Source: JAJYTL01 sp046705265
Lineage (GTDB): Bacteria > Pseudomonadota > Alphaproteobacteria > Ferrovibrionales > Ferrovibrionaceae
Assembly: GCA_046705265.1 (NCBI GenBank)
Contig: JBJKQL010000028.1
Location: 1 to 19,958 of the forward strand
Length of the DNA: 19,958 bases
Direction of reading: 5' to 3'
In this document: piece after piece, positions 1 to 7,356 of the stretch
Layout of the letters: each line of letters opens with the position of its first letter
How positions within the stretch are numbered: the first letter of the stretch is position 1
The notes under the pieces: generated by a model
What the model was told of the DNA's origin: nothing
Databases searched by the model: none
Seen by the model: only the letters and a program-made list of their open reading frames with translations
Program-made: the position numbers and the translations under genes

Positions 1-132
1 AACCGCCTCTATCGTCTCCTGCCGAAGCGCCGACGCAACCTCCTTCAGATCCTCCAACCCCATCTGCCGAAGGTCCCCAGGCCCCCGAACCCGAGCCAAT
101 AATCCTTCCCCTGCCCTCGTCGCCGCGCCCAT
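1..132 (-). CDS. dxs: 1-deoxy-D-xylulose-5-phosphate synthase, N-terminal fragment (window edge)
   Basis: Only the first 44 codons lie in the window; the gene continues past position 1. The enzyme condenses pyruvate and glyceraldehyde 3-phosphate with thiamine diphosphate to give DXP, the first step of the MEP isoprenoid pathway in the cytoplasm. The visible part reads LLARVRGPGDLRQMGLEDLK and then ALRQETIEAV, which follows the usual Dxs start (LL-x-RV-x-x-P-x-DLR, then L-x-x-LA-x-ELR-x-x-I). The ATG at 132-130 is preceded by AGGAAGTGGGG, a good ribosome-binding region. The gene follows xseB by 29 bases on the same strand, an order common in Alphaproteobacteria. Catalytic residues are outside the window, so the call rests on N-terminal resemblance and synteny. 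Confidence 0.82.
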   Translation of the reverse strand, partial: MGAATRAGEGLLARVRGPGDLRQMGLEDLKEVASALRQETIEAV

Positions 133-145
133 CCCCACTTCCTTT

Positions 146-169
146 CCGATTACTCGTCCGATTACTCGA
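146..169. repeat. 12-bp tandem duplication over the xseB stop codon
   Basis: CCGATTACTCGT at 146-157 is followed directly by CCGATTACTCGA at 158-169 (one difference). Read on the minus strand, each copy contains an in-frame TAA, so xseB ends in two stop codons four codons apart. The unit is a multiple of three, so the duplication leaves the frame unchanged. Confidence 0.8.
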
Positions 170-425
170 CATCCAAGGGTGCCGTGGAGATCCCGCCGGT
201 CCCGACGACGATCTTTTCCACCTTTTCACCAGCGGCAGCGAGCTTCTGCTCACAATGCCGACGCAACAGGGTGCCGCGCGTGTAAAGGGCAATCGACTGG
301 TCGAGATCAATGCGGCCGCTTTCCAGCTGCTGCACGATTTCTTCCAGCGCCTTCAACGCTTGTTCGAATGTGAGGTCGCGGATGTCGGACGGAATCGCGT
401 CCGCCCTGCCGCTCTCGCGCGCCAT
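162..425 (-). CDS. xseB: Exodeoxyribonuclease VII small subunit
   Basis: At 87 residues this has the normal length for XseB, the small subunit that assembles in several copies with XseA to make exonuclease VII, which degrades single-stranded DNA to oligonucleotides. The family signature is clear: LTFEQALKALEEIVQQLESG, then a second helix with LDQSIALYTRG and a tail ending in EKVEKI. These are the two helices of the XseB coiled-coil hairpin. The ATG at 425 has AGGAG seven bases upstream. dxs follows 29 bases downstream, so the two are probably co-transcribed; a promoter candidate sits at 450-478. The stop codon lies in a 12-base tandem repeat (146-169) that supplies a second in-frame TAA. The large-subunit gene xseA is not in the window. 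Confidence 0.95.
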   Translation of the reverse strand: MARESGRADAIPSDIRDLTFEQALKALEEIVQQLESGRIDLDQSIALYTRGTLLRRHCEQKLAAAGEKVEKIVVGTGGISTAPLDVE

Positions 426-449
426 CCTCTACTCCTTTGCGCTGTCGAT

Positions 450-478
450 AGTTTACGGCTCATGAGCCCTGCCGACAA
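450..478 (-). promoter_or_regulatory. Candidate sigma-70 promoter for xseB-dxs with internal palindrome
   Basis: On the minus strand TTGTCG (478-473) and TAAACT (455-450) are separated by exactly 17 bases, about 25 bases upstream of the xseB ATG. The predicted short leader carries the AAAGGAG ribosome-binding site. The spacer contains the perfect 12-bp palindrome GGCTCATGAGCC (457-468), a position where a repressor could bind. The -10 matches the consensus at four of six bases; activity is inferred. Confidence 0.45.
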
Positions 479-517
479 GGCGCTCCCTCGATTCGCCACA
501 AGGCGGCGCGTCAGGCG

Positions 518-1450
518 TCAAGCCGCCATCAAGGTCGCCACATGCGCTGCCGCTGAACGAGACAAGGCGTCTAGGTCGTAACCCCCTTCCAATGTCGAGA
601 CAAGCCGAGATTGGGCGTGCCGCGCGGCCACGTCGAGAAGCTTTTCCGTGACCCAGGCGAAATCTGCCTCCGCCAGATTGAGATTGGCGAGCGGATCGTC
701 AGCATGGGCATCAAAGCCAGCAGATATTAATACGATCTCCGGAGAAAAATCTTCTAGTCTTGGTAGCAATATAGATTGGATCGCGGCACGGAACTCGACG
801 GAACCGCTCAATGGAGCGAGCGGCATGTTGACGATATTGCTTCCGCTGACGCCGCGCTCGTCGACTCGGCCTGAGCCCGGATAGAGCGGCCATTGATGGG
901 TTGAGCCATACAAGAGATTACGGTCGGTCCAGAACATCGCCTGCGTGCCGTTGCCATGATGAACGTCGAAATCTACCACGGCAATGCGCTGAAGCCCGTG
1001 GACGACCCGCGCCTGCAGAGCACCGACCGCGACGTTGTTAAAGACGCAAAAGCCCATTGCTTGGTCGGCCTCGGCATGGTGGCCAGGCGGTCGCACGGCG
1101 CAAAAGGCGTTTTGCGCTTCGCCCTGGATCACGGCGTCCACCGCCGCGACGACGGCACCCGCAGCTCTGAGCACAGCCTCGCCTGAACCTGGGGAAACCA
1201 CCGTATCGGCATCTAGATGCGCCAAATTTTCCGACGGCAAATCGTGGAAAAGGCCCTCAATATAGGGTCTGGAATGGACCCGTGCGATCTGGTCAAGATC
1301 GGCGCGTGGCGCCTCGCGGCGGCGAAGCGCAGCGAAAGCGGACCCCGAAAGCCCGTCGAGAACCGCACGCAGCCGGTGGGGGGATTCGGGATGATGCCGC
1401 CCGGTATCATGATCGAAACATGCCTGATGGGTGTAAAGGAGGGTTGTCAT
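518..1450 (-). CDS. Histone deacetylase / acetylpolyamine amidohydrolase family protein
   Basis: This 310-residue zinc hydrolase belongs to the arginase/deacetylase fold, which removes acetyl or other acyl groups from lysine-like or polyamine amines. All active-site elements are visible: RPPGHHA with the His pair H124-H125, VDFDVHHGNGTQ with zinc ligands D162 and H164, AGFDAHADDPL with the third ligand D247, and EGGYDL with the transition-state tyrosine Y291. The length is normal for the bacterial class II-like HDAC group. The ATG at 1450 is preceded by GGAAGAAAG. In many Alphaproteobacteria a gene of this type stands just before xseB; here the gap is 92 bases and includes a separate xseB promoter candidate. 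The substrate (acetylated protein, polyamine or small amide) cannot be told from sequence. Confidence 0.9.
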   Translation of the reverse strand: MTTLLYTHQACFDHDTGRHHPESPHRLRAVLDGLSGSAFAALRRREAPRADLDQIARVHSRPYIEGLFHDLPSENLAHLDADTVVSPGSGEAVLRAAGAVVAAVDAVIQGEAQNAFCAVRPPGHHAEADQAMGFCVFNNVAVGALQARVVHGLQRIAVVDFDVHHGNGTQAMFWTDRNLLYGSTHQWPLYPGSGRVDERGVSGSNIVNMPLAPLSGSVEFRAAIQSILLPRLEDFSPEIVLISAGFDAHADDPLANLNLAEADFAWVTEKLLDVAARHAQSRLVSTLEGGYDLDALSRSAAAHVATLMAA

Positions 1451-1484
1451 CTTTCTTCCGGCACTGGTTCACAGATGGAGGCAT

Positions 1485-1512
1485 GGAACCACGTTTCGCA
1501 CTCGAACGACAA
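1485..1512 (+). promoter_or_regulatory. Possible ECF-type promoter ahead of the sigma-factor operon
   Basis: GGAACC (1485-1490) and CGACAA (1507-1512) are 16 bases apart, which resembles the GGAAC / CG-rich bipartite promoters used by ECF sigma factors. It lies in the 267-base divergent region between the HDAC gene and the sigma gene. A good -35 hexamer TTGACA also occurs at 1555-1560 but without a convincing -10. A short inverted repeat GGGCCG/CGGCCC sits at 1531-1547. The leader would be about 200 bases, so this is weak. Confidence 0.2.
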
Positions 1513-1717
1513 TGGCTACCATGCCGCGCAGGGCCGATTCCCGGCCCGAATCCATTGACAACTCCACCCCATGGCCCATCAAAAAACGCGATTCGCGGCG
1601 ACAGGACAGGCAAAATGGCGCAGGATTGCGCGGCCATATACGTGAAAAAATGAGAGGCCGATCGGACATGCTGGTGGCTCGGGTGGTGAGCTTGGGCTCT
1701 GGAACATCGCAGGTGAG

Positions 1718-2299
1718 ATGCGAGATCCGTCCGACGAGGCCTTGATGGCGGAGATCGCCCAGGGAAACCGCCGTGCGTTTCGGACGATTGTGGAACGGCA
1801 CGTCGCCCGGGCGCAAGGCTTGGCCTATCGCATCCTCGGTAGCCGTAGCGACGCCGAGGAAATGGCACAAGAGGCTTTTCTCCGCGTTTGGACGGTGGCA
1901 CCGCGGTGGCGGCTGGACGGCGGCGCTTCGTTCCGTACTTGGTTCAGCCGCGTCGTGATAAACCTTTGTATCGACCAGAAGCGCCGACACCGGACGGAGC
2001 CGCTGGAGGCGGCCGGCGAGGTAACCGATCCATCCCCGGCCGCGGACCGGCTGGTGGGTGAAAGCGAGGAAGCGGCAGCGGTGGCCGCCGCCGTGGTTGA
2101 GTTACCGGAGCGCCAACGCATCGCCTTGAGCCTCTGTTACTGGCAGGGATTGAGCAATGTGGAAGCGGCAGAGACGATGGGGCTTTCGGTGGGTGCGATC
2201 GAATCCCTGCTGGTGCGGGCAAGGCGGACCCTGAAGGACAAACTAGGGCGGGTCCTCGGACCGGACGAAGCTCGGAGCGAAGAGGTGAAGAGACAATGA
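1718..2299 (+). CDS. ECF-type RNA polymerase sigma factor
   Basis: This 193-residue protein has the two-domain layout of ECF sigma factors, which direct RNA polymerase to a small stress regulon. Region 2 (about residues 18-92) includes RILGSRSDAEEMAQEAFLRV, the core-binding and -10-recognition helices, and WFSRVVINLCIDQKRR. Region 4 (about 123-176) has ELPERQRIALSLCYWQGLSN and the helix-turn-helix ending VGAIESLLVRARRTLKDKL. The ATG at 1718 directly follows AGGTGAG. Its stop codon overlaps the next start (ATGA at 2296-2299), so the membrane protein downstream is translationally coupled, as expected for a sigma/anti-sigma pair. The neighbouring Metal_resist-type protein suggests a metal or envelope-stress input, but the regulon is unknown. 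Confidence 0.93.
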   Translation: MRDPSDEALMAEIAQGNRRAFRTIVERHVARAQGLAYRILGSRSDAEEMAQEAFLRVWTVAPRWRLDGGASFRTWFSRVVINLCIDQKRRHRTEPLEAAGEVTDPSPAADRLVGESEEAAAVAAAVVELPERQRIALSLCYWQGLSNVEAAETMGLSVGAIESLLVRARRTLKDKLGRVLGPDEARSEEVKRQ

Positions 2300-2775
2300 A
2301 ACGGGGTCGCATACGGGAACTGATTGCCGCCTATGGCGCTGATCCGGCGCGCTGGCCGAAGGCAGAATCGGCCACCGCCCGAGCGTTGGCGGCGAATGAT
2401 CCGGAGCTTATCGCCGCGCGCTGGATTGACACCCTGCTGGCGCAGTTTAAGACGCCGCCGGTCGATCCGGCTTTGGTCGAGCGCATCGTTGCCCGGGCGG
2501 ACGCTCTTAACCAGGAAGCCCCTCGCGTGGCGCGCACCGGCGGCCTGCTGTCGCTTTTCCGCCATCCCTTGGCCGTGGCGCGGCTGCCGTGGCCCGAACT
2601 CGCCGCCATGACCGCGGCGCTCATTCTTGGCTTTTATATCGGGATCAGCGGCATCGGCTATCCCAGCCAACTAACCTCATCGGGGCAAGTGGCCGGAAAC
2701 CTGTCTGGAGCATCCGATCTCTTGCTGGCGAGCGGCGCGCCGGCCAGCCCCCGCAGCAACAACCTATTCCCGTGA
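2296..2775 (+). CDS. Single-pass membrane protein, probable anti-sigma factor
   Basis: The 159-residue protein starts inside the sigma stop codon (ATGA overlap). Its N-terminal part (about residues 1-95) is cytoplasmic in character and opens with IRELIAAYGADPARWP, a segment I recognise from small alphaproteobacterial membrane proteins linked to sigma factors. A hydrophobic segment at about 102-120 (AAMTAALILGFYIGISGIG) would span the membrane, leaving about 40 residues in the periplasm. No zinc-binding HxxxCxxC motif is present, so it is not a ZAS-type anti-sigma factor. The role is inferred from coupling and topology: hold the sigma factor at the membrane until a periplasmic signal, perhaps sensed with the next gene's product, releases it. 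An alternative is a co-regulated membrane protein of unknown function. Confidence 0.7.
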   Translation: MKRGRIRELIAAYGADPARWPKAESATARALAANDPELIAARWIDTLLAQFKTPPVDPALVERIVARADALNQEAPRVARTGGLLSLFRHPLAVARLPWPELAAMTAALILGFYIGISGIGYPSQLTSSGQVAGNLSGASDLLLASGAPASPRSNNLFP

Positions 2776-2788
2776 GCGGACGCCGCGA

Positions 2789-3253
2789 ATGAGCGAGAGC
2801 ACACCGGAAGTGACGCGGCCGCGACGCCGCTGGCTCAAGATCGGGCTCGCGGCGTCGGTGGCCATCAACCTGCTGCTGGTCGGCGCGATTGCCGGCCACG
2901 CTTTTTACCGTCCCTCGTTAAGGTTTCGCTTCTACCATCATTCGTTGCGGGCTCGCACGATGTGGGTGATCCACAGCATTACCGGCCCGCTGCCACCACC
3001 GGCCGAACGCGCGATCCAACGCGCGGTTAGCGACAACTGGCCACGAATCAAAGCTGATATGGGAGCGATCCGCGACGCCAAGCGCGAAGCGCGGGCGAGC
3101 GTGCACCGCGCCCCCTTTGACGCCAAGGCGGTCACCGCGGCCTTCGACAACGTCGCTGCCCGCATCCAAGTAATTGAGAACGATTTGCACCAGATCCTTG
3201 TGCAGACGATGGTGAAACTGCCGCCGAACGCGCTAGATCCGCCACGCCCCTGA
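2789..3253 (+). CDS. Membrane-anchored periplasmic Metal_resist (CpxP/CnrX-like) protein
   Basis: The 154-residue protein has a positively charged start, one transmembrane segment at about 16-38 (LKIGLAASVAINLLLVGAIA) and a periplasmic helical domain. The periplasmic part shows the pattern of the Metal_resist/CpxP/ZraP superfamily: a helix rich in Arg/Lys and Ala (IRDAKREARASVHRAPFD), an FD-x-x-x-V turn, then a long amphipathic helix ending in LPP. Histidines at 37, 50, 51, 62, 106 and 134 could include metal ligands, though no clustered site is evident. It begins 13 bases after the anti-sigma candidate. In Cupriavidus CnrYXH a protein of this fold (CnrX) senses Ni/Co for an ECF sigma factor, so a sensor role is likely. 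It could instead be a periplasmic chaperone. No strong Shine-Dalgarno precedes the ATG, consistent with coupling. Confidence 0.78.
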   Translation: MSESTPEVTRPRRRWLKIGLAASVAINLLLVGAIAGHAFYRPSLRFRFYHHSLRARTMWVIHSITGPLPPPAERAIQRAVSDNWPRIKADMGAIRDAKREARASVHRAPFDAKAVTAAFDNVAARIQVIENDLHQILVQTMVKLPPNALDPPRP

Positions 3254-3286
3254 AAGGGCCGACGAAGACCTGGGCGCAACGGAAAC

Positions 3287-3317
3287 TTGATTTTTTTCCG
3301 CTTCGCCGGCATATAAC
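3287..3317 (+). promoter_or_regulatory. Candidate typA promoter
   Basis: TTGATT (3287-3292) and TATAAC (3312-3317) lie 19 bases apart in the 168-base gap before typA. The -10 matches the consensus well, but the spacer is long by one or two bases, so this is a moderate candidate only. Confidence 0.35.
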
Positions 3318-3421
3318 GCACCGCAGCATGGCCTGATAACCATACCGCGGTGGGCTGACCTGTCGGTTTGGCCTAACCCAAGCGGATGCGGGAGGGCCGG
3401 CATTAGACTTCCGGGACATTC

Positions 3422-5248
3422 ATGCAGATTCGCAACATCGCGATCATCGCCCACGTCGATCACGGCAAAACCACGCTCGTGGACTGCCTGCTGCGCCAAA
3501 GCGGCACCTTCCGCGACAACCAGACGGTTGCCGAGCGGGCGCTTGATTCGGGTGACCTTGAACGCGAACGCGGCATCACTATCCTCTCCAAATGCACCTC
3601 GGTGGTGTGGCACGACATCCGCATCAACATTGTCGACACACCCGGCCATGCCGATTTTGGCGGCGAGGTCGAGCGTATCCTGTCGATGGTGGACGGCGTC
3701 GTGCTTTTGGTCGATGCCGCGGAAGGCGCCATGCCGCAGACCAAGTTCGTTACCGCCAAGGCACTGCGCCAAGGCCTGAAGCCGATTGTCGTCATCAACA
3801 AGGTCGACCGCCCAGACGGTCGACCCGCCGAGGTGGTGGAAGAGGTCTTCGACCTCTTCGCCGTGCTCGATGCAACCGACGAGCAGCTCGACTTTCCGAC
3901 CCTCTATGCCTCCGGCAAGGAAGGATGGGCGGCGCACGACATCGACGAGCCGGGTAAGGACATGGCGCCGCTGTTCGAGACCATCATCAATCACGTGCCG
4001 CCGCCCAAGGTGGTTTCCGACGCGCCGTTCCGGCTTCTGGTCACGACACTCGAAGCCGATCCCTATCTCGGTCGCGTGCTCACGGGCCGCATTGCGGCCG
4101 GCCGCATCCGGACCAACGACCCAATCAAGGCGTTGAGCCGCACAGGAGAGCGGGTTGAGGATGCCCGCGTGATGCGCATTCTCGCTTTCCGGGGTCTGAG
4201 CCGCATGCCACTCGATGAAGGCGAGGCCGGTGACATCGTCGCCATTGCCGGCCTCAAGGAGGCAAGCGTCGCCGATACCCTCTGCGCGGCCGAAGTGACG
4301 CAGGCTATCCCGGCACCGCCAATCGACCCGCCGACTTTGGCGCTTACCATTTCGGTCAACGACTCACCCCTCGCGGGACGCGAAGGCTCAAAGGTGACAA
4401 GCCGGGTGATCCGCGCCCGCCTGTTGCGCGAGGCCGAGGGCAACGTCGCAATCCGTGTTCGCGTCGGCGAAGAAAAAGATGCTTTCGAGGTCGCTGGCCG
4501 CGGCGAGCTTCAGCTCGGGATTCTGATCGAAACCATGCGCCGTGAAGGCTTCGAGCTTTCCATCAGCCGCCCGCGCGTTCTGTTCCATACGGACGAGCAG
4601 ACCGGGCAAAAGCTCGAGCCGGTCGAAGAGGTGCTCGTTGACGTGGACGAGGCCTTTTCCGGCACGGTGGTGGAAAAGCTCTCGCTGCGCCGCGCCGAGC
4701 TTACGGATATGCGCCCCTCCGGCGGCGGCAAGCTGCGGTTAAGTTTTCTCGCGCCCTCGCGCGGGCTGATTGGTTACCACGGTGAATTCCTCACCGACAC
4801 CCGCGGCACCGGCATCATGTATCGCCTGTTTCACGGCTACGGTCCGGTCAAGGGCCCGATCGCGGGCCGCAAGCATGGCGTTCTGGTGGCAAATTCCGAC
4901 GGCGCCGCCGTTGCCTATGCGCTGTGGAACCTGGAAGAGCGCGGCACCATGTTCATCGGGCCGGGGACGCCGGTCTATCGCGGCATGATCATCGGCGAAT
5001 GCAACCGGGACGCCGACCTCGACGTGAACCCCTTGAAGGCGAAGCAGCTCACCAATATCCGCACCGTGTCGAAGGACGAGGCGATCCGCCTCACGCCGCC
5101 CCGCAAGCTCTCGCTCGAACAGGCGATCGCCTATATCGACGATGACGAGCTTGTCGAGGTGACGCCGAAATCGATCCGGCTTCGGAAGCGCTTCCTCGAC
5201 CCGATCGAAAGGAAGCGCGCGGAGCGCGCCGCGGCCGCAGTCGGATAG
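3422..5248 (+). CDS. typA: Translational GTPase TypA/BipA
   Basis: A ribosome-associated GTPase of the EF-G/LepA group that helps 50S assembly and stress adaptation. At 608 residues it has the full family length. The G domain is complete: G1 AHVDHGKTT (residues 10-18), switch I RGITI (50-54), G3 DTPGHADFGGEVERIL (from 72) and G4 NKVDRP (126-131). It is followed by a beta-barrel domain II, the EF-G-like domain III (GRGELQLGILIETMRREGFE) and the C-terminal domain with APSRGLIGYHGEFLTDTRGTG, a strong TypA signature. The ATG at 3422 gives the normal short start MQIRNIAIIAHVDHGK. It ends seven bases before the convergent aldolase gene, so the two transcripts must overlap or terminate inside each other. 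Confidence 0.98.
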   Translation: MQIRNIAIIAHVDHGKTTLVDCLLRQSGTFRDNQTVAERALDSGDLERERGITILSKCTSVVWHDIRINIVDTPGHADFGGEVERILSMVDGVVLLVDAAEGAMPQTKFVTAKALRQGLKPIVVINKVDRPDGRPAEVVEEVFDLFAVLDATDEQLDFPTLYASGKEGWAAHDIDEPGKDMAPLFETIINHVPPPKVVSDAPFRLLVTTLEADPYLGRVLTGRIAAGRIRTNDPIKALSRTGERVEDARVMRILAFRGLSRMPLDEGEAGDIVAIAGLKEASVADTLCAAEVTQAIPAPPIDPPTLALTISVNDSPLAGREGSKVTSRVIRARLLREAEGNVAIRVRVGEEKDAFEVAGRGELQLGILIETMRREGFELSISRPRVLFHTDEQTGQKLEPVEEVLVDVDEAFSGTVVEKLSLRRAELTDMRPSGGGKLRLSFLAPSRGLIGYHGEFLTDTRGTGIMYRLFHGYGPVKGPIAGRKHGVLVANSDGAAVAYALWNLEERGTMFIGPGTPVYRGMIIGECNRDADLDVNPLKAKQLTNIRTVSKDEAIRLTPPRKLSLEQAIAYIDDDELVEVTPKSIRLRKRFLDPIERKRAERAAAAVG

Positions 5249-5255
5249 AAGCTCG

Positions 5256-7310
5256 TCAGCGGAGCGCCGCGGCGATATTGCCGCCGTCGACGGTGATCAC
5301 GGCGGCGGTCGTCTTCTCCGCGAGCGCGAGATCGACGAAGGCCTGCGCGACGTCGGTGGCGGTGACTTCGCGGCCCAAGAGATTTCCCTGCATATAGGCT
5401 TCCTCGCTAACGCCGCGGGCCTTGGCGCGCGCCTTGACCATGCTCTCGGTCAGGAGACCCGAGCGGATGCGGTCGGCGTTGACCGCGTTGGCGCGAATGC
5501 CTTCGGCGCCGTAATCCAGCGCGTATTGCCGGCTGAGAAATAGCGTCGCCGCCTTAGGCAGGCCATAGGGGCCGAAATCCGGCCCCGGATTCACCGCCTG
5601 TTTCGACACGTTGAAAAGGAGACAGCCGCCGGTCTTTTGCGCCCGCATTACCGCGACTGCCGATTGTGCGAGCGATTGATGGGCGAAGAAATTGAGCTCG
5701 AAGCTTTGCCGCAGGACCTTATCCGGCACCTCGCCGATGCGCCCGGTCCAGGCAGCCCCGGCGTTGGACACCAGGATGTCGACGCCGCCGAAGCGCGCCA
5801 CCACTTGTGCCATGGCATCGGCGATCGACGCGGCGTCGGTCACGTCGCAACCGACCCCGAGGCCCTTGACCTTGGCCGCGGCCTTGGCAGCCGCCACGGC
5901 ATCGAGATCCAAGACCGCGACCTCGGCACCTTGCGCCGCGAAGGCGCGCGCGGTCGCCGCGCCGATTGCGCCGCCACCGCCGCTGATCACCACGACTTGG
6001 CGGGCAAGCGGCGGCTCCGCCGCCTTGGACAGCTTGGCCTGCTCCAGGGACCAGTATTCGACATCGAACATATCGGCTTCCGAAATGCTCTCGAATCGGC
6101 CGATAGCTTCCGCATCGCTGATGACCTGGATTGCGGTCTCGGCGATATCGGCGGCGATTCCTGCGTCCCTCGCCGAGCGGCCGACACCAAAGAGCCCGAT
6201 CCCCGGCACCATCAGAACGCGCGGCAAGGGATCGAGCGCGATCTTGTTCGGCCGCGCCCGTTTGTTGTTGCGCGCGAAATAGGCCTTGTAATCGTCGATG
6301 AAACGATCGAGCGAGTCCTTCGCCGCCGTGGCGAAGGCCTCAAGATGGCCGGCTTCCGGCGCCGGCAGGATCAGGGGCTTCGGCTTGGTGCGGATGACGT
6401 GATCCGGCGTCACCACGCCGGCCTCGGCGTAGCGGCGAAGATCGCGCCCGTGGATGAAGTCGCGAATCAAGGGCCGGTCGCGATGTGCCAGGATCATGCG
6501 GCGGTAGCGACCTTTTTCCAGCCCATCGGCGCTCGCGAGAAGTCCGCGCAAAATCGGCGCCACCTCGGCAAGCGGAGCGATGCGGCGAGGAAGCTTCGCG
6601 CCTTTGACGAGCGGTTTGCGGTGTCGCTGCAGGCGCCGCTCCGCCATGGAAACAAATTCAATCATGCGCGCGTAGGCCTCTTCGGCGCTCTCGCCAAAGG
6701 CAAAGATGCCGTGCTTGTGCAGCACCAAGCCCTCACAGCCGGGATGGGCAAGGTAAACCTCGAGCGCCCGTTTCGCGAGATCGAAACCCGGCATCACATA
6801 GGGCACGAGCGCGAGCCGGGGACCGGAAAGCTTCGCGATCAGCGCCGCGCCATTCGGTTGGTCGGTGAGCGCGAGGATGGCGTTGGCATGGGTGTGATCG
6901 ATGAACTTATGCGGCAGGAAGGCGTGCAGCAGCGTCTCGACCGAAGGATTGGGTGCCGCGGGATCAAGCAGGTTCCGCCGCTGCAGCATCACCATGTCTT
7001 CATCGGAAAGGCGGGACAGATTGGCGAGCGCCTGCAACGGTGCGAGGCGCACGGCCGGCATGCTATTCGGTTCGATTGCCGCCATGTCGCCGCCCGAGCC
7101 CTTGACGCAGAGAACGTCGATCTCCTCGCCGGTGATGTCGCGAAGCCGAGTCTTCACCGAGGTATTGCCGCCGCCGTGCTGCACGAGCCGGGGCTCTCCC
7201 CCGAGAAGCCGGGTGGTATAGAGGCGAAGCGCCAAGTCTTCATTGACGCCTTGTGTGGCATAACGCTTCACAAACGCCCGGGCCTCGCGACCCGACCAGA
7301 GATTCTTCAT
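5256..7310 (-). CDS. Bifunctional class II aldolase / short-chain dehydrogenase
   Basis: A 684-residue fusion. Residues 1 to about 350 form a class II (zinc) aldolase domain: GGGNTSVK (46-53), VKGSGGDM (69-76), candidate catalytic E125, the HTH metal pair H139/H141 and a third ligand from LHKHGIFAFGES (H198 or H200). Residues about 436-684 form an SDR: SGGGGAIG (443-450), an aspartate at 468 after the second strand (suggesting NAD rather than NADP), SNAG (515-518) and the catalytic YGLPK (Y582, K586). The best-known enzyme of this layout splits L-rhamnulose 1-phosphate to dihydroxyacetone phosphate and lactaldehyde and oxidises the aldehyde. Here no rhamnose genes are nearby, and mtnA lies 46 bases upstream in the same operon, which suggests 5-deoxy- or 5-methylthio-ribulose 1-phosphate as substrate. 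GGAG stands six bases before the ATG. Domain calls are firm; substrate is inferred. Confidence 0.92.
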   Translation of the reverse strand: MKNLWSGREARAFVKRYATQGVNEDLALRLYTTRLLGGEPRLVQHGGGNTSVKTRLRDITGEEIDVLCVKGSGGDMAAIEPNSMPAVRLAPLQALANLSRLSDEDMVMLQRRNLLDPAAPNPSVETLLHAFLPHKFIDHTHANAILALTDQPNGAALIAKLSGPRLALVPYVMPGFDLAKRALEVYLAHPGCEGLVLHKHGIFAFGESAEEAYARMIEFVSMAERRLQRHRKPLVKGAKLPRRIAPLAEVAPILRGLLASADGLEKGRYRRMILAHRDRPLIRDFIHGRDLRRYAEAGVVTPDHVIRTKPKPLILPAPEAGHLEAFATAAKDSLDRFIDDYKAYFARNNKRARPNKIALDPLPRVLMVPGIGLFGVGRSARDAGIAADIAETAIQVISDAEAIGRFESISEADMFDVEYWSLEQAKLSKAAEPPLARQVVVISGGGGAIGAATARAFAAQGAEVAVLDLDAVAAAKAAAKVKGLGVGCDVTDAASIADAMAQVVARFGGVDILVSNAGAAWTGRIGEVPDKVLRQSFELNFFAHQSLAQSAVAVMRAQKTGGCLLFNVSKQAVNPGPDFGPYGLPKAATLFLSRQYALDYGAEGIRANAVNADRIRSGLLTESMVKARAKARGVSEEAYMQGNLLGREVTATDVAQAFVDLALAEKTTAAVITVDGGNIAAALR

Positions 7311-7356
7311 TCTTCACTCCTCGACCGTCCCAAGGGACCTTCGATCAACCAAATTC

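Noticed and set aside
1555..1583. Sigma-70 promoter with TTGACA upstream of the sigma-factor gene
   Set aside because: The -35 is perfect, but no acceptable -10 lies at 16-18 bases.
5280..5306. Perfect 8-bp stem GCCGCCGT/ACGGCGGC just past the typA stop, as a typA terminator
   Set aside because: It lies inside the aldolase coding sequence, has no T-tract and could arise from GC-rich codons.
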